The notes under the pieces: model-generated
The model's database searches: none
What the model was told of the DNA's origin: nothing
The model's input: only the letters and a program-made list of their open reading frames with translations
Shown: positions 13,078 to 25,100 of the stretch, piece after piece
Layout: each line of letters opens with the position of its first letter
Position numbering within the stretch: position 1 is the first letter of the stretch
Origin: Phylloscopus collybita
Taxonomy: Eukaryota; Chordata; Aves; Passeriformes; Phylloscopidae
Direction of reading: 5' to 3'
Assembly (NCBI GenBank): GCA_027886175.1
Contig: JAJNNQ010000075.1
Coordinates: forward strand, 80,455,001-80,519,000
Length of the DNA stretch: 64,000 nucleotides
Translations under genes and position numbers: made by a program

Positions 13078-14024
13078 TTGGTGGCTGGTCAGAAATTTAT
13101 ACCCCAGGGCTCAATTTTGAGTCCTGTCCTGTTCAATGTCTTTATCAATGACCTGGATGAAGGGACCGGGTGCACCATCACCAAATTCAGGGACAACACC
13201 AAGCTGGGTGGGTGTTGAACTGCTGAAGGTTGGAAAGGCTCTGCAGAGGGATCTGGAGAGGCTGAAACCAGTGGTATGAGATTCAACAAGGCCAAGTGCT
13301 GGGTCCTGCACTTGTGTCAAAACAACCCTGTGAGGAGCTATAGGCGGGGGACAGAGGGGTTGGGAAGCTGCCCAGCAGCAAAGGACCTGGGGGCTGGTCA
13401 ACAGCTGGCCCAAGATGTGCAAGCTTTGCCCAGGTGGCCAAGAAAGCCAACAGCACTCTGACCTGTGAAAGCAAGAATGTGGCCAGCAGGACCAGGGCAG
13501 TGACTGCCCTCTGTACTCAGCACTGATGAGGCCACACCTCAAATCCTGTATCTGGTTTTTGTCCCCTCACTCCCAGAAGAAATTAAGGTACTGTAGCATG
13601 TCCAGAAAAGGGCAATAGAGCTGGTAAGGGGTTTAGAGAGTAAGTCCTATGAGGAGTGGAGGAGGGAGCTGGGTTGTTTAGCCTGCTGAGAAAGAAGCTC
13701 AGAGGTAACCCTATCACTTTCTACAACCACCCAAAAGGAGAATGTAGCAAGGAGGGGTTTGGCCTTTTCTCACAGGCAACTAGACAAAAAAAGAAGAAAC
13801 GACCTCACTGTGTTAGGGGAAGTTCAGGTGTGACATCAGTAGGATTTTTTTTCACGGAAAGAGTAATTCACTGCTGAGGGACGTGTTGGAGTCACCATCC
13901 CTGGAATTCTTCAAGAAACACCTGGACTCTGCACTCAGTCATCTAGTTGTCAAGGCTGTCAAGGTATTGATCAGTCAAAGGTTGAGCTCAATGAACTCCA
14001 AATTAAATGATTCTGTGATTCTGT
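13078..14024 (+). mobile_element. CR1 LINE, 5'-truncated, 3' end intact
   Basis: The 5' part encodes the end of the CR1 reverse transcriptase. Reading the plus strand from about 13111 gives [19 protein letters not shown], then a region corresponding to the catalytic FADD motif that reads FRDN here, then TKLGG. The second catalytic Asp is replaced and a stop follows, so it is inactive. The rest matches the CR1 C-terminal and 3' untranslated region, with frameshifts. The copy ends at 14009-14024 in the octamer-type tail GATTCTGTGATTCTGT, the hallmark of CR1 3' ends. CR1 copies are usually truncated at the 5' end, and this one starts inside the RT domain. Open frames on the minus strand here are shadows. 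Confidence 0.9.
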
Positions 14025-14665
14025 CATTTGCTCCTTTATTGAGAGTTGAATGAGGTGTCTTCATTCCTCTGTCTCCTCACTTGGTCAGGATGAGATTGTC
14101 CTACACATAGTATTATCTTAATGTATACTATTGCTCCCATGTTCAGTTTCCTGTGCATGGAGTTGCTTGTGCACATCATTGCGTAGCAACATTCTGTAGA
14201 CATGAAGAGATATGACTAATTTTCCCTGTTGTTCAAGATTTAACCACAAATGCAATGAAACAAGTTGTCCTTAGAGGTAAACATTGAGTAAATTTTTTGG
14301 TGTAGTCTTTTGTTTCTAGTGAAAACATTTCTGAGCCAAAGCCTACTCATATATATAAAAGTACATATTTAAATTTAGCTAAACATCATTCTTTGAACTT
14401 GTATTAAAATTCAAAAGTATACCCAATAATAAACAAATATGGAAAAGAAAATTAGCAATGTTAAAAATGAAGCATGGAATTGTTGGACAATGTCAAAATT
14501 TACATTTTTCATCATTATTTGTGCATCTTTGTATGTCCTTTGTATGAGTCTAAGTTCAGTGTCATCTATGAAGTATTTGTCCTTATAATAAATCCAAATT
14601 TGGCTCATCCACACCAGATTTATCAGCCTTTTTCTCCTGTGTCTGGCAATCACGGACTGCCTGTG
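14025..14665. other. Unique AT-rich DNA between CR1 and LTR
   Basis: No gene or repeat was recognised. The 165-codon minus-strand frame that starts inside the neighbouring LTR (14411-14908) runs through this stretch, but it crosses the LTR boundary and has no family motif. Confidence 0.5.
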
Positions 14666-14671
14666 TACCTC
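14666..14671. repeat. Target-site duplication, left copy (TACCTC)
   Basis: TACCTC directly precedes the TGTAGTGG start of the LTR and is repeated exactly after its ...GGCCTCA end at 15304-15309. A 6-bp duplication is typical of beta-/alpha-type (ERVK-class) integrases. Confidence 0.8.
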
Positions 14672-15303
14672 TGTAGTGGTGTGTTTAATTCTGTTTATTA
14701 AATGTTTGTTCATGTTGTTCATTGGTTCAATGTACCCCCGTTCAAACCCCAGGTGGTTTTTACGCTGGTTGTTTACCCAATTTCTGTTATCTGTCAATCC
14801 TGTACTTCCTACCCCGGAGGACCTGTCCATCTCCTCAAGGCCTCTCCCTGGTTCTAGAAAGTTCCTAGGAGAGCGTCGAGTGATGGGCCAGGATCTGAGG
14901 AAGTCCATCCTCCCCTACCAGGATTGGCTCCTGGAGGAGACTATCATCCTGGCAGCCACTCCCTGGACTTCCCTCATTGATTCTTTCCCTGTCACCTCCC
15001 CTCACTCCTCCCCCGGGTAAAAGGAGCTGTCACAGGGCAGTCCTCGCTCTGCTGGGGCAGACTCCCTGGAGTGAGGTTGTTTCCCTTGAACCCTCAATAA
15101 ACTCCTGTGGTGACCCCTCAGCAGAGTCCTCCTTCTTTCCTCGCCATTGTCACCATCTACACCAGGCGGCTGGGCTGAAAAGAGCCCACCGGATCGGCTC
15201 GGTTGGTCAGCCTACCGGGCTGTACTCTTTGCCTGAAGCCATCGCCAGGGCTAGCCGGAAGCAGGCAAGGCTCCGACCAGGAGGCAGACTAGGCACGGCC
15301 TCA
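14672..15303 (+). mobile_element. Solo LTR, ERVK-like, 632 bp
   Basis: The element starts TGTAGTGGTG and ends GGCCTCA, so it has TG...CA ends, and it is bounded by the perfect 6-bp duplication TACCTC. The 5' part (U3) is AT-rich and becomes GC-rich downstream. A TATA-like GGGTAAAAGG lies near 15016-15025, and AATAAA at 15096-15101 is followed by a T-rich segment. No internal viral genes are present on either side, so this is a solo LTR. Sequence ends, spacing and duplication size together support an avian ERVK-class family. Frames within it (for example 14676-15020 and 14977-15324) are not genes. Confidence 0.85.
15096..15101 (+). promoter_or_regulatory. LTR polyadenylation signal AATAAA
   Basis: Canonical hexamer in the R region of the solo LTR, about 75-80 bp downstream of the TATA-like box. 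The order and spacing match a retroviral LTR. Confidence 0.65.
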
Positions 15304-15309
15304 TACCTC
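15304..15309. repeat. Target-site duplication, right copy (TACCTC)
   Basis: Exact copy of 14666-14671 immediately after the LTR's terminal CA. It sets the right boundary of the insertion. Confidence 0.8.
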
Positions 15310-16684
15310 CTTACATCTACTTAAGTGAGAAAACTCCTCTTCAGTCACTTCACCTATCACATTTAAGATCCTCTTGTCTCTTAGTCAAATACCACAGAAG
15401 GAAAGACCAAGAAAAATGAAAATCCTCTTGTTTCTGACTTCAACATCATTGTGGCCACTTCCCATTCTACTGGAACAATGTATTGTGACAAGCATCTGCT
15501 GTGCCAATTTTTAGGGACAGATACTAAGGCTTATCTCTGTACAGTATGTCTATAGGACCTATCCAGAGCATACAAGCCATGGCTGTGTGTATGCAGAGTG
15601 AAGTTTTCAGAGGTAGCAACTTTGGTACAGGTTTTGTAGAATAGCAGAATTCGCCTCCCTGCATAAATAAGACAGCTTTTTGATTTTCATGTTCGTGCCA
15701 CAAAGTTTTTTGCACTTCTTTAAAACCAAACAGAACATTCTTGATCTTATTTCAGATGAAAAACAATGTGATTTCCTTAAACTAATTAGAAGAAACCTTT
15801 TGATCATTTTGCTAAAACTTAGCAAAAAGCAAGCCTGAGGAAGAAAATTAGCCTTCAAATTCCACCCAAACAATTAAATTTTGGAAGTCTTGTAAAAAGC
15901 TTATAAACAACAGAAATACTTTTCTAATAAATCAGCCTTGGTTTGTCTTGGTTATAGGCCATCATTACTATTTTAATTAGATATATGTATGATTTATATA
16001 TCATATGTGCTGTATGTGCATGTGTCTTAAAACCTAGCTAAGTGATCCTCTAATATATAAAGAATATCAGTGTTTTTCTTTGATCTTTCTTTGTAGTTGA
16101 TTTCCTTCAAATGCTGTGTCATCTTAATAATTTTACCCTTGCCATTTATATAATGCTTTAAATATTCAAAACAACATAAAGAAGATTAGTCACTTTTTTT
16201 ACATATATGCTAAGAGCCAAGTATGCAGACCTCTATTCTTTGATAAGGACATTAGGAAGAAAAGAATGTGAAAAGTTACCTATAATACAGCCACTGAAGC
16301 AGTGAAGCAGATTTTACAAAGGTTCTGGATACCTTAACCAGCTCTGAAAACAAACCAGCTGTTTCTAGGTTTCTAGATCCTTTAGAAGGATATACTGCTT
16401 GAAAATATCATTATTGACTGTGAGGGGTGGGGGGAAGAAATTTCCACTCTTTTACTGTTTGAAAATCCTGTTACTACATGAATGAATATAGGTGCATTAA
16501 TGCTCTTTATCATATTCTAATGTGCGAAAATATCTGAATAAAATAAAGATTATATCATCATATCAAAGAGAAGGCAATGTCTTGAGAAATTAGAAATGTA
16601 AGTTTAAATGCAAAGACCACACACTAAAATGGCACAGGCAGAAAGTGTGAAATAGCTTTTTATAATATAACAGATTTACACTCG
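15310..16684. other. Unique AT-rich non-coding DNA
   Basis: Nothing coding or repetitive is recognised. Two minus-strand frames near 15524-15873 overlap each other and lack domain signals. Confidence 0.5.
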
Positions 16685-17109
16685 TGGTGGGTTGACTCTG
16701 GCTGGAGGCCAGGTGCCCAGTAAAGCTGCTCCATCACTCCCACTCTCAATGGGTTGGGGAAGGAAAAGTAAAAGAGAAGGGTCCTGGATTGAGATAAGGC
16801 AGGGGATATCATTTACCAATTATCTTCACTGGCAAAAGAGACTAATTTTTAGGAAATTAGGTTAATTAATTACTAATCAAATCAGAGTAGGGTAATGAGA
16901 AATAAAGTCAATTCCTTAAAAATCTTCCTTCATCCCTCTCTTCTTCCCTGGCTTGACTTTAATTGCAAAGTCTTTATCTTCTCTGCCACAGTGGTGCAGT
17001 GTGATAAGAAATGGGAGTTTTAGTCAGTTCATTACATGTTTTCTCTACCTCACCTTTGTTCTCATGGAGAGGACTTCTTACATTCCTCCCCTGCTCCAAC
17101 ATGGCCTAC
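16685..17109 (-). mobile_element. Minus-strand avian ERV LTR, 3' segment (split)
   Basis: The sequence beginning TGGTGGGTTGACTCTGGCTG, with CCAGGTGCCC and GAGTAGGGTAATGAGAAATAAA further on, is familiar as a long, high-copy avian retroviral LTR read on its antisense strand. The segment stops abruptly at 17109, where a different LTR has inserted. Its continuation resumes at 17879 with AGACAGTCC soon after. With the insert and one duplication removed, the two segments together span about 1.08 kb. No coding sequence for viral proteins is associated with it. Confidence 0.75.
17105..17109. repeat. Target-site duplication, left copy (CCTAC)
   Basis: CCTAC immediately precedes the TGTCTTGGG start of the nested LTR and is repeated exactly at 17874-17878. 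A 5-bp duplication fits the ERV integrase range and proves the order of insertion. Confidence 0.85.
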
Positions 17110-17873
17110 TGTCTTGGGTTATGGAACCAAAAATGTGTATTCTATTTCATTTGTTGAAAGCAGTTGGGGAGATGTTTTTTCTTTATCTCGGTTTTTTGGG
17201 GGTAGGGGGGTGGGTGCCTTCTGATAATGGACCAACTGTCAAAACCAGGTGGGGCAGTGTTTGTTATTTCTTTCACAACCCATCCTCCCTCCAAGGGAAT
17301 ATTTTCTGCTAATGGGCCGTTAAGACTCCTCAAGCAGTCATCCCCAAACAGACATCCCCAAGCAGACATCCACATTCCATCATCCCATCGTAAAATGCTC
17401 CACCCAGTGGGGGGAGCCAACCATTCCTACCTGGATAAAAACTGAGACGCAGGAACACAAGGTATCCAGCTTCACCGGATTCCCGGGGGAAGACTGGACC
17501 CTTGTCACCATCACTGGACCCGTTTTCTACAGGATCATCTCTACTATAACAGAACCACATCTGCCACTCTAAGAAGACTTTTAGACTGCTTCCAACACCC
17601 TGACCAACAGGGTGTCAGGTTGTAGCTCTGACTCTGTCAGGGTTTTCCAGGATTATGTTTGTTTGTTTGCTTGTTGGGTTAGTTAGTTTTGTTTTCTACT
17701 ACATTAGTATTGTTAATATTCCTAGTAAAGAACTGTTATTCCTATTCCCAAATCTTTGCCTAAAAGCCCTTAATTGCAAAATTATAATTTAGAGGAGGTG
17801 AGGGGTTTACATTCTCCATTCCAAGGGAAACTCCAGCTTTCCTGGCAGATACCTGTCTTTCCAAACCAAGACA
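17110..17873 (+). mobile_element. Nested solo LTR, ERVL-like, 764 bp
   Basis: The element starts TGTCTTGGGTTATGG, ends CCAAGACA, and has perfect 5-bp CCTAC duplications on both sides. It carries landmarks of an abundant passerine ERVL-type LTR: GGACCAACTGTC, GGGGGAGCCAACC, a TATA-like GGATAAAAACTGAG near 17433-17446, and CCCAAATCTTTGCC toward the 3' end. The polyadenylation region shows a non-canonical AGTAAA at 17724-17729. There is a short run of GTTTG units near 17649-17665. It lacks internal viral genes. It sits inside an older minus-strand LTR, so it is the younger of the two. Several overlapping frames here are shadows. Confidence 0.85.
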
Positions 17874-17878
17874 CCTAC
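17874..17878. repeat. Target-site duplication, right copy (CCTAC)
   Basis: Exact copy of 17105-17109 directly after the nested LTR's terminal ACA. The host LTR resumes immediately after it. Confidence 0.85.
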
Positions 17879-18537
17879 TTTCTAAGTGAGACAGTCCTCC
17901 ATGAGCTTCTCCAATGGAGTCCTTCCAATGGGGATCTTCATGAACTGCTTTAGTGTGGGTCCCTTCCACAAGGTGCAGTCCTTCAGGAGCAGACTGGTCC
18001 AGTGTGGGTTCCCACAAGGTTAAAAGTGCTGCCCGAAAATCTGCTCCACGCTGGGGTTCCTTCTCTGTGGAGATACAGGTCTTGCCAGGAGCCTGTTCCA
18101 GAGCAGGTTTCTCATCAAGACAAAGCCTTATTCAGGCAAATCCACTTGATCCAGAGTGGGATCCTCCATAGGCTGTGGTTAGACAGTCTGCCTCACCATT
18201 GCCTTCACCAGAGGCTGCAGGAGAATCTCAGCTCCTGCTTCTGGAGCACCTGCTCCTTCTGCACTGACCTGGGGTCTGCAGGGTTGTTCATCAGATTCTA
18301 ACTCCTCCCTCCCAGTTGCTGTTGTATAGGACGTTTTCCCACTTCTTAAATATTTTATCCCAGAGGTGATACCACTGTCACTGATGGGCTCAGCCTTGGC
18401 TAACACTGGATCTGTCTTGAATTCACCTGGCATTTTCTCTGTCAGGCAACACGGGAAATTTCTGACAGCTTCTCACAGATGTCACCACTGTAGCCCCCTC
18501 CTCCACTATCAAAATCTTGCCACACAAACCTAATCCA
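17879..18537 (-). mobile_element. Minus-strand avian ERV LTR, 5' segment (split)
   Basis: This continues the LTR interrupted at 17109. It contains several diverged copies of a short internal unit around TGCAGTCCTTCAGGAGCAGACTG: words of the form 'TGGGTCCC..CACAAGG' and 'CTGCTCCA..CTGGG' recur at about 40-60 bp spacing (about 17950-18110). This internal repetition is characteristic of the family. On the minus strand the LTR would start at TGGATTAGG (18537). AAATATTTTATCCC, about 18345-18360, could hold the antisense TATA region. The frames 17953-18301 (plus) and 18179-18433 (minus) are LTR sequence, not genes. Confidence 0.75.
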
Positions 18538-19425
18538 AGTATATAGTCTTTACTATCCATGTAAAAGTATGTGAAAACACACATTAGCAAAATACATCAC
18601 GCGTTTCATGTGGATCTACCATAATTTTTCCATTCCACATTTTTAAAATCTAGGCAATCTAGGCTAATTGAAGAGGAAAATGTTCCTGTTCTCTCACCAG
18701 AGCTTTTATTATCTTCAATAAATAGTCACTCTCTTGGAAAAATATTGATTTCTGTTGTAAGGCTCATTGTTGATATTTAGCAATAGTTTGTGTCAAGTCA
18801 TTTTCTATGTTTATTATTTACTTCTAATAGCATTGACAAACCCATTAGTTGCTGACAGTTCTACAGTTTTTCAGATGAGAAATCTTGGCCCTTTCTCATC
18901 GTAGAAAAAGGTTACAAGACCCCTTTAATGAGATTCATTTGATTTCCAATTAGCAACAAATGCAAAACTCAAGTACATTTGACAAAAAAGAAATAAAGTC
19001 ATTAATTCGGTCATCAGTACTTTAAGATAAAAGCTAGACAAAGACTGGAAACATAAAAAAAACCCCAAAAAAGAATGCGAGATAGACTGAAGTTTTTGGA
19101 AGAAGTCCACTAAAAAGAAACAATTTCAATATAATATTCAGGAAGGAAATAAGAAAAAAGACTAATTCTTTCTAGTTATTGATCTTTCGGAATTGGTATT
19201 ATTTTGCAACAAAATACATGCGAATTTTACAAGGCATCCCAAGTAAACCATTTATAATTTTAATATTGCTTTTGTCAATAATTTGTGAATTGGTGCTGAA
19301 TCATATAGAATAAAACAGAGGATATGACCTCAGATAAAAAGCACAAGTTATTGTTTCTTGGTTTTGCCACACATGCTTCAGGCTTAGTTCTGAGGCTTTG
19401 ATTTTCTCTCTCCTGTTTTGCTGTC
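18538..19425. other. Unique AT-rich non-coding DNA
   Basis: No gene, RNA gene or classifiable transposon was recognised in this stretch. Confidence 0.5.
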
Positions 19426-19451
19426 TTTTTTTTTTTTTTTTTTTTTTTTTT
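19426..19451. repeat. Poly(T) tract, 26 nt
   Basis: Uninterrupted run of 26 T residues. No recognisable SINE or processed gene copy lies on the minus strand next to it. Confidence 0.95.
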
Positions 19452-21984
19452 GTCCTTAGAAGCAAATGTTTTTGTTATTTTGAATATTGCTACATTTTGA
19501 AACTTTTCTTTAGGAAAAGCGTGAACTCCATAAACTGAGCAGCTTTACTTATGGAATTAGTACCATTGAAGGCAACAGCAAAATCTGCCCAAATACAATG
19601 GTTCAATGCACATCTACAGTCACAATCGTAAATCATAAATCAAAAACAAAATAAAAAAAATGTATTTAATTACCCAGTGAAAACAAAACAAAAAAAAAGG
19701 TAGAATTATATTTTAAAGGCACATTGGTGATCATGTTTCATTTTGGGGAAGAGAAAAAAAAGATCAAATATATGATGATATTTGATTTAACCAACCCTTT
19801 GGGTCATGGTTTGCTCATTTAACCAGGAAGACAGATTTTCAGGATTTTCTTTGTTAAATTCCCATGATGGTTATGATTTAAAGTCCTGCATCACAGACAG
19901 TACTAGTATGAACAACTTACTAATAGAAAAGTAATTCTTAATCTACAATAAAAATATAATGAGAACGTGCAATATACACAAAGGTTGTTTGTTTGTTTTG
20001 TTAGTAATAACAACAAATAGGAATAGATATTTTTTTAATATATTCAATAAGTTTTAAATTAGATATTGAAAACATAGCATGCAAATAGAGTTTTGTATAT
20101 AGAGCTACACTGAAAGGCCTGTTTTGTTGTCTTGCTACCTGTATACTTTACTAGTAGTTAGCATAGAGTGACTATTTGAGTTAATTTAATTTTTTATTTC
20201 AGTCATTTCTTTTAAAATATGGACATAAAAGTTTTTATTGTACTGCACTACAATTCTCTCACAAATATAGAGAAATTTACGGAATAAAGGATCTGCTCTC
20301 CTATTATCCTTGCACTAAATAGTACCAAAACCATAATATAGCTCCATAAGGTCCACAGCTCGCACACACAACTTCATCAACTTTTAGTGAACCATAAAGG
20401 CCCAAGAATGATGATGCAAATCAGTCTTCCACGTATACAAAACACAGCGAGACAGGAATATTACAGGAATAGTTTTGCCTGGGTACAGAAATAGTTTCAG
20501 ATAATGAAACTGTCACTAATGCAATATTGCAGGGGACTCTTCTACACGCTCCATCAGGTGGAATTGAGAAGAACTTAACGATCCGTTGTGGTTCTCAGTA
20601 CACCTCAAAATGCAAATAGACTTATTATGTTTCTTTTAAGGCAGCCAAAAAAAAAAAAAAAATCACAATATGATTGCTGTGTCATGAGATGCTTATTTTT
20701 GTAGTTGATTGGGGCAAAGCACACAGTCACTCATACAAGCAAATGTCTCTTAATCCTACAAAAGGCACAATGTCTTTATGCATTATGCTTCATAATTCTT
20801 ATTTTACTATCATGGTGAAATTCACAAAAAAACCAAGAATACTTGAAGAAAAATTAGTGGAAGTTAGAAAATAAATGTTTGGCTACCACTATATGATAAA
20901 TTTACTCCAGAAAAACTGTACAATTGTTTTATTGAAAACAATATCTGGGACATAAGTGGTTCACAGGGATTTACCTTTCATTTTTAACCCCAAATAAAAA
21001 GTTCCATTTCAGGCACAGGATCTGCCCAGGTCACTTAAAAAACCTGTGATGCAGTAAGTGCTTTCTGTGGACAGCAACAACAAAAACAACAACAGCAAGA
21101 AAAGATCAAAGTTGATATCCTGAAGTCCTGAAGAACGGGTACAATTGTTATTTAATAGGAGGAGAAAAGCAATAATTTAAATGGCTAGTCCAAAATGTAC
21201 TGAAACCTCTGTTAGGTCTTTTTATTTCTTATTGATATCTAATCTTGTTTATTTCTGATTATTCTGATATTTATAGTGTAGGATGGTCAATTGCTTGCCT
21301 AAATTTTTTTTTTTGTAGCATGCAGTTTGGAGTTATTTGTCCCATTATCACTTCTTTTGGGTCATTGCTGCTTCTGAGGTAGTGGGAACAGCTGGAATGT
21401 GAAGCTGGAAGTTAAAAAGTGATTTGAAGAAATCAGTATTGGGACATTTAGTCTGTGTTCACACTTGGGCTGTGGTCTAAAACTCATTCACAAAAAAAAT
21501 TTTTGACTTAAAACAAAAAATACCATCCTTAATCATCTTTTCTCCTAAACTTGGCTTAAATCTTCTAAATATTGTTTAATTTTAGCTGTGAGTGAGGTCC
21601 CAAATTAAATCATATGTTTAGAAGTTTATGCATACCCAGCACAACAGTCATGTGCCTTGACTGACAAAGAAGTAGAAGAGTTTGTATAAAAATACATTAT
21701 TGTGCAAATGCCAAATACACTACTTCTGCTTCTAGTACAACCCTAAAACTTTTCTCAGATTACACCCACGTTTCTGGCTAAATGATGCTATTTAATTCCT
21801 TTGGTTCTTCATAAATGTGCCATTTGGACTAGCAGAGTGGAAAAAAAAATTGAGATAGAAAAACAGACATCCAATGCAGATATAGATCACAATATATTGT
21901 CTTTAACAGAAATGAATAGTAATGGATAAGTAAGAAATTATCTCTTCCCTCTTCACTGACTTTGTTTCTCTCAGGAACTTTAAA
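19452..21984. other. Unique AT-rich non-coding DNA
   Basis: No gene or transposon was recognised. A small CAA-unit run occurs near 21075-21097, and there is a 16-nt A run near 20648. Confidence 0.5.
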
Positions 21985-22150
21985 TGTGGTGGGTTTTTTG
22001 TTTTGTGGTGGGGTTTTTGTTTGTTTGTTTTGGTTTGGTTTGGTCTTTTTGTTGTTGTGTTTACTTTTTGGTTTTGGTTTTTTGTGGGTTTTTTTGTGTT
22101 TTTGTTTTTGTTTTTTAGTTGGGTGTGTTTTGGTTTTGGTTTTAGTTTTC
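21985..22150. repeat. T/G-rich low-complexity tract
   Basis: About 165 bp of GTTTG, GGTTT, TTTTG and GGGTTTTT units. The plus frame 21962-22210 and two minus frames here are long only because T/G-rich or A/C-rich DNA lacks stops, and their products are almost all Phe/Val/Gly/Leu or Lys/Thr/Asn/Pro. They are not genes. Confidence 0.85.
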
Positions 22151-25100
22151 CCATTCCTAACTTCTAATATTCCAAAGACCATATCTATGTCAGAGGGCAA
22201 CTTAAACTAGTACCAAACTACTTTGCAGTGAACTACTTAAACTAGTAATAAAATAACATCTTTTGGAAACTTCGACTATTGCTCAACTAATATCCTGATA
22301 TGTATTTTGTCTATTACCTATTGTGGCATTATCTACTAGCTGAGATTAAAGGAATAAAGTGCTTTCTAACCATCTCAATTTATAACATTTTCTTTAAGCA
22401 GGAATGTCACCTAATAACTAATTACAGCGCACATATCTGCCTTTATATTTTCTTTTAAAACATTATAATTATATGTTCTATGAGCTAAAACTGAATATTT
22501 AGGGTACCTGAATCTGTAACTCAATTTTGATTTGCTTTTCTTTTCCACATATGTTACAAACATAAGCAACTACATAAAGGGCTGTCATTCCTGAGAACGC
22601 AATCAGCTATAATATGAACATTGCTTTGAGGACACAGTACTGAAACCTTTATTTTGTTTAGTTCAGCCCTTTAGAAGACTTGAAGCACAGGAACAATTGC
22701 AACAGTAGAAATAGAAGAACAGGAATTGAAACAACTTTCATCTTCTTGGCTCATTAACTCTGAAATGAGGAGGTATCATGATTGGTCATAAAGGTGCCTC
22801 AGAGAATCGAAAAACTGCAAGGGAGAAACTATAATTAGTTTTCCTTTTGTTTCTTTCTTTTAGTTTCTTTTTTTTTGGCTTCAGGGAAATGTGCTAAGAA
22901 AATTATGTTCAAAACTGTAAAGGCATCTAAATTACAAGTACATCTAAAAATATTTGTAATTTCCTTCAATTATTTGAAACACAGATGTAATTTTAATGAT
23001 GTGCTTCACTATCCTATTGCCTTCACCATATACACTATGTTTTAAAGCACCTGCTATCACATATAAGCAGGTCTGATAATTATATAAATAATCAATATTT
23101 AACTGACAGAATCATTACAGTTTCCGGTCAAGACTGACTCAAAAAAGAATTGTTCAAAATAGAAAACAATCCCATCTTCACAACACAGACATAAAAAATA
23201 CCTTGAAATTTTAAAAGGATTGGAAGACCTGGGAAGAACTAATTTTGTGATCAAGGCTACTCCTGAATAACACTTCATCCATTAAAATTGAGGATTCCAG
23301 ACTTAACATTTTCACTAACTGTTGTTGTAGTTATAACAACATAGAATGTTCAAAAAATAGTAGATTCTTGAAAGAAATAGTTCCAAATAAACTAGAGATT
23401 TAAAGACTGTGAGCACTTATAAATTTTAGAAAACATAGATTCTAAAATCTTAAATCCTGGTATTTTTTGATTTTGAAAAAATGTGTGAAAAATGAAACTT
23501 TGGACAGAATCACGATTTTGATTTTATTTTACGAAGTGCATGGGTAAACTGTTGACTCAAGTGAAACACATTTATTTCTTAATCATTTTTTTAAAGTTGG
23601 TTTGACATGAAGATATTTGCCCAGAAAATTTTGGCTGCCATTCACAGTACTTTGCATATTAAACAAAACCCTATCTTGAAAACCCAAGTAATAAAATGTG
23701 ATCAGGAATCCTTGGTTAACTCAGTCATCTAGATGATGTGGATGCCTTTATCTCTTCCAGCCACCAATGCCAAACAGGAATGAGCCACAGAAGGAAAGGT
23801 CATCAGCATAGTCAGACTCCCACCAGCCTCATGTACGTATTCCAATGCAGGAAAGACCAAGGAAGCACTGTAAAATACCAAAATATTTCATCTTACTTGA
23901 AGAATTTATAAAGAAAGCCTTCAAAAGTGATCTGATTCAAGGGGAGTGAAAGAACGTTGATTAGGGTCAATGTCAAAAGTGAGACACTGTTGCTGTACCT
24001 GAGACAGCTGGGGAGAAGAAGTACCTAACACTTAAAGGACTAGGAAAGCAGTTATTATCAAGTTTTTCCTTGATTTTCCAAGAAGCCAATTAAAGGATTG
24101 AATTTCTAGTTTTCTCTAAGATATTTAATCAAACTGGAGCTGGTAAAGCACTGTTTCATGGTTTGACTCAACCTTGGAGATTTTCTTATGAGAGGATAAT
24201 AGACTCATGTAAATTCTTGTGGATTTACATGCCGTCTTAAAATATTAATTCTTATGAAATATGAAGCACCTGAAATAAAAAGGATGTGGAAGATTTAATT
24301 TTAAAATAGAACTAGTGTTTCAAGGTGCTCTGGATTTCTGGGCCAAGGGGAAAGAAATTTCTTAATAAAGTCTAATCAGAAACAGACTTCGCACATAATT
24401 CCCTACTCTGATGGACAGGAGCTTGTAGTCCCTAAGACTGATTCAAGATTTAACATAGATCTCGTACTGAGCTAATAAACATCAAAAGTAACTAGTTTTC
24501 CCATCATTACTCATTTTCTAGGTGGATTACTCATCTTATTTTGGGATGGGGTCTTTCTCTTCTGTGTTACTAAGCAGCAAACTCTGTGTGCCATGGTCTC
24601 TGACAGGTACTTATACAAGGTAGCAAAGGAACAGAGGGTTGAAGACAACCCTCTATTAGAGGGCTTGTGAGGACATAAACATATTGCACATTAAATTATC
24701 CCCTAGAAACTGCTTTTCTACATAGGGTCTTAAGAATAGTTTTAAAAGACTTTTTAAATACTTTTGTTACTGATAAGGAAAGTTAAGAAAATGCTAGAGA
24801 AAGATGAGAGTAATATTGCAGCTGTTTGATTTAATTTCCAAATAGAGAATAATCAGTATAATTCAAAGTAGCTAAGAAACCTAGTCAGAATCTTATGCTT
24901 TGCCAAAGGAACCTTCATCTTGTGTCCAACTTACCGGGGGTAAAAATCTTTCCTTTTTCCTAAGTGCTGTGTTTTTTCTGGTTTCCAGGCTTAAAAACCA
25001 ATTAAAGCTGGCAGTGAGTAATTAAACCAACTAATGAGATGTTATTTTAAATTACAATCCTACTTTCTTTGAACTGTTTTTGCACTAAACCTTAACTACC

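Noticed and set aside
13111..13542. 143-codon minus-strand frame in the CR1
   Set aside because: It is antisense to the CR1 RT/3' region, a shadow of the element.
14411..14908. 165-codon minus-strand frame
   Set aside because: It begins inside a plus-strand solo LTR and crosses its boundary and target duplication into unique DNA, so it cannot be an ancestral gene.
21962..22210. Membrane-protein-like hydrophobic frame
   Set aside because: The hydrophobicity results from T/G-only DNA (Phe, Val, Gly, Leu codons). The same effect is seen at 9405, 32245 and 38144.
24633..24663. Two mutually exclusive hairpins resembling an attenuator
   Set aside because: Stems are only 9 and 6 bp, and there is no gene, leader peptide or transcript context in eukaryotic non-coding DNA.
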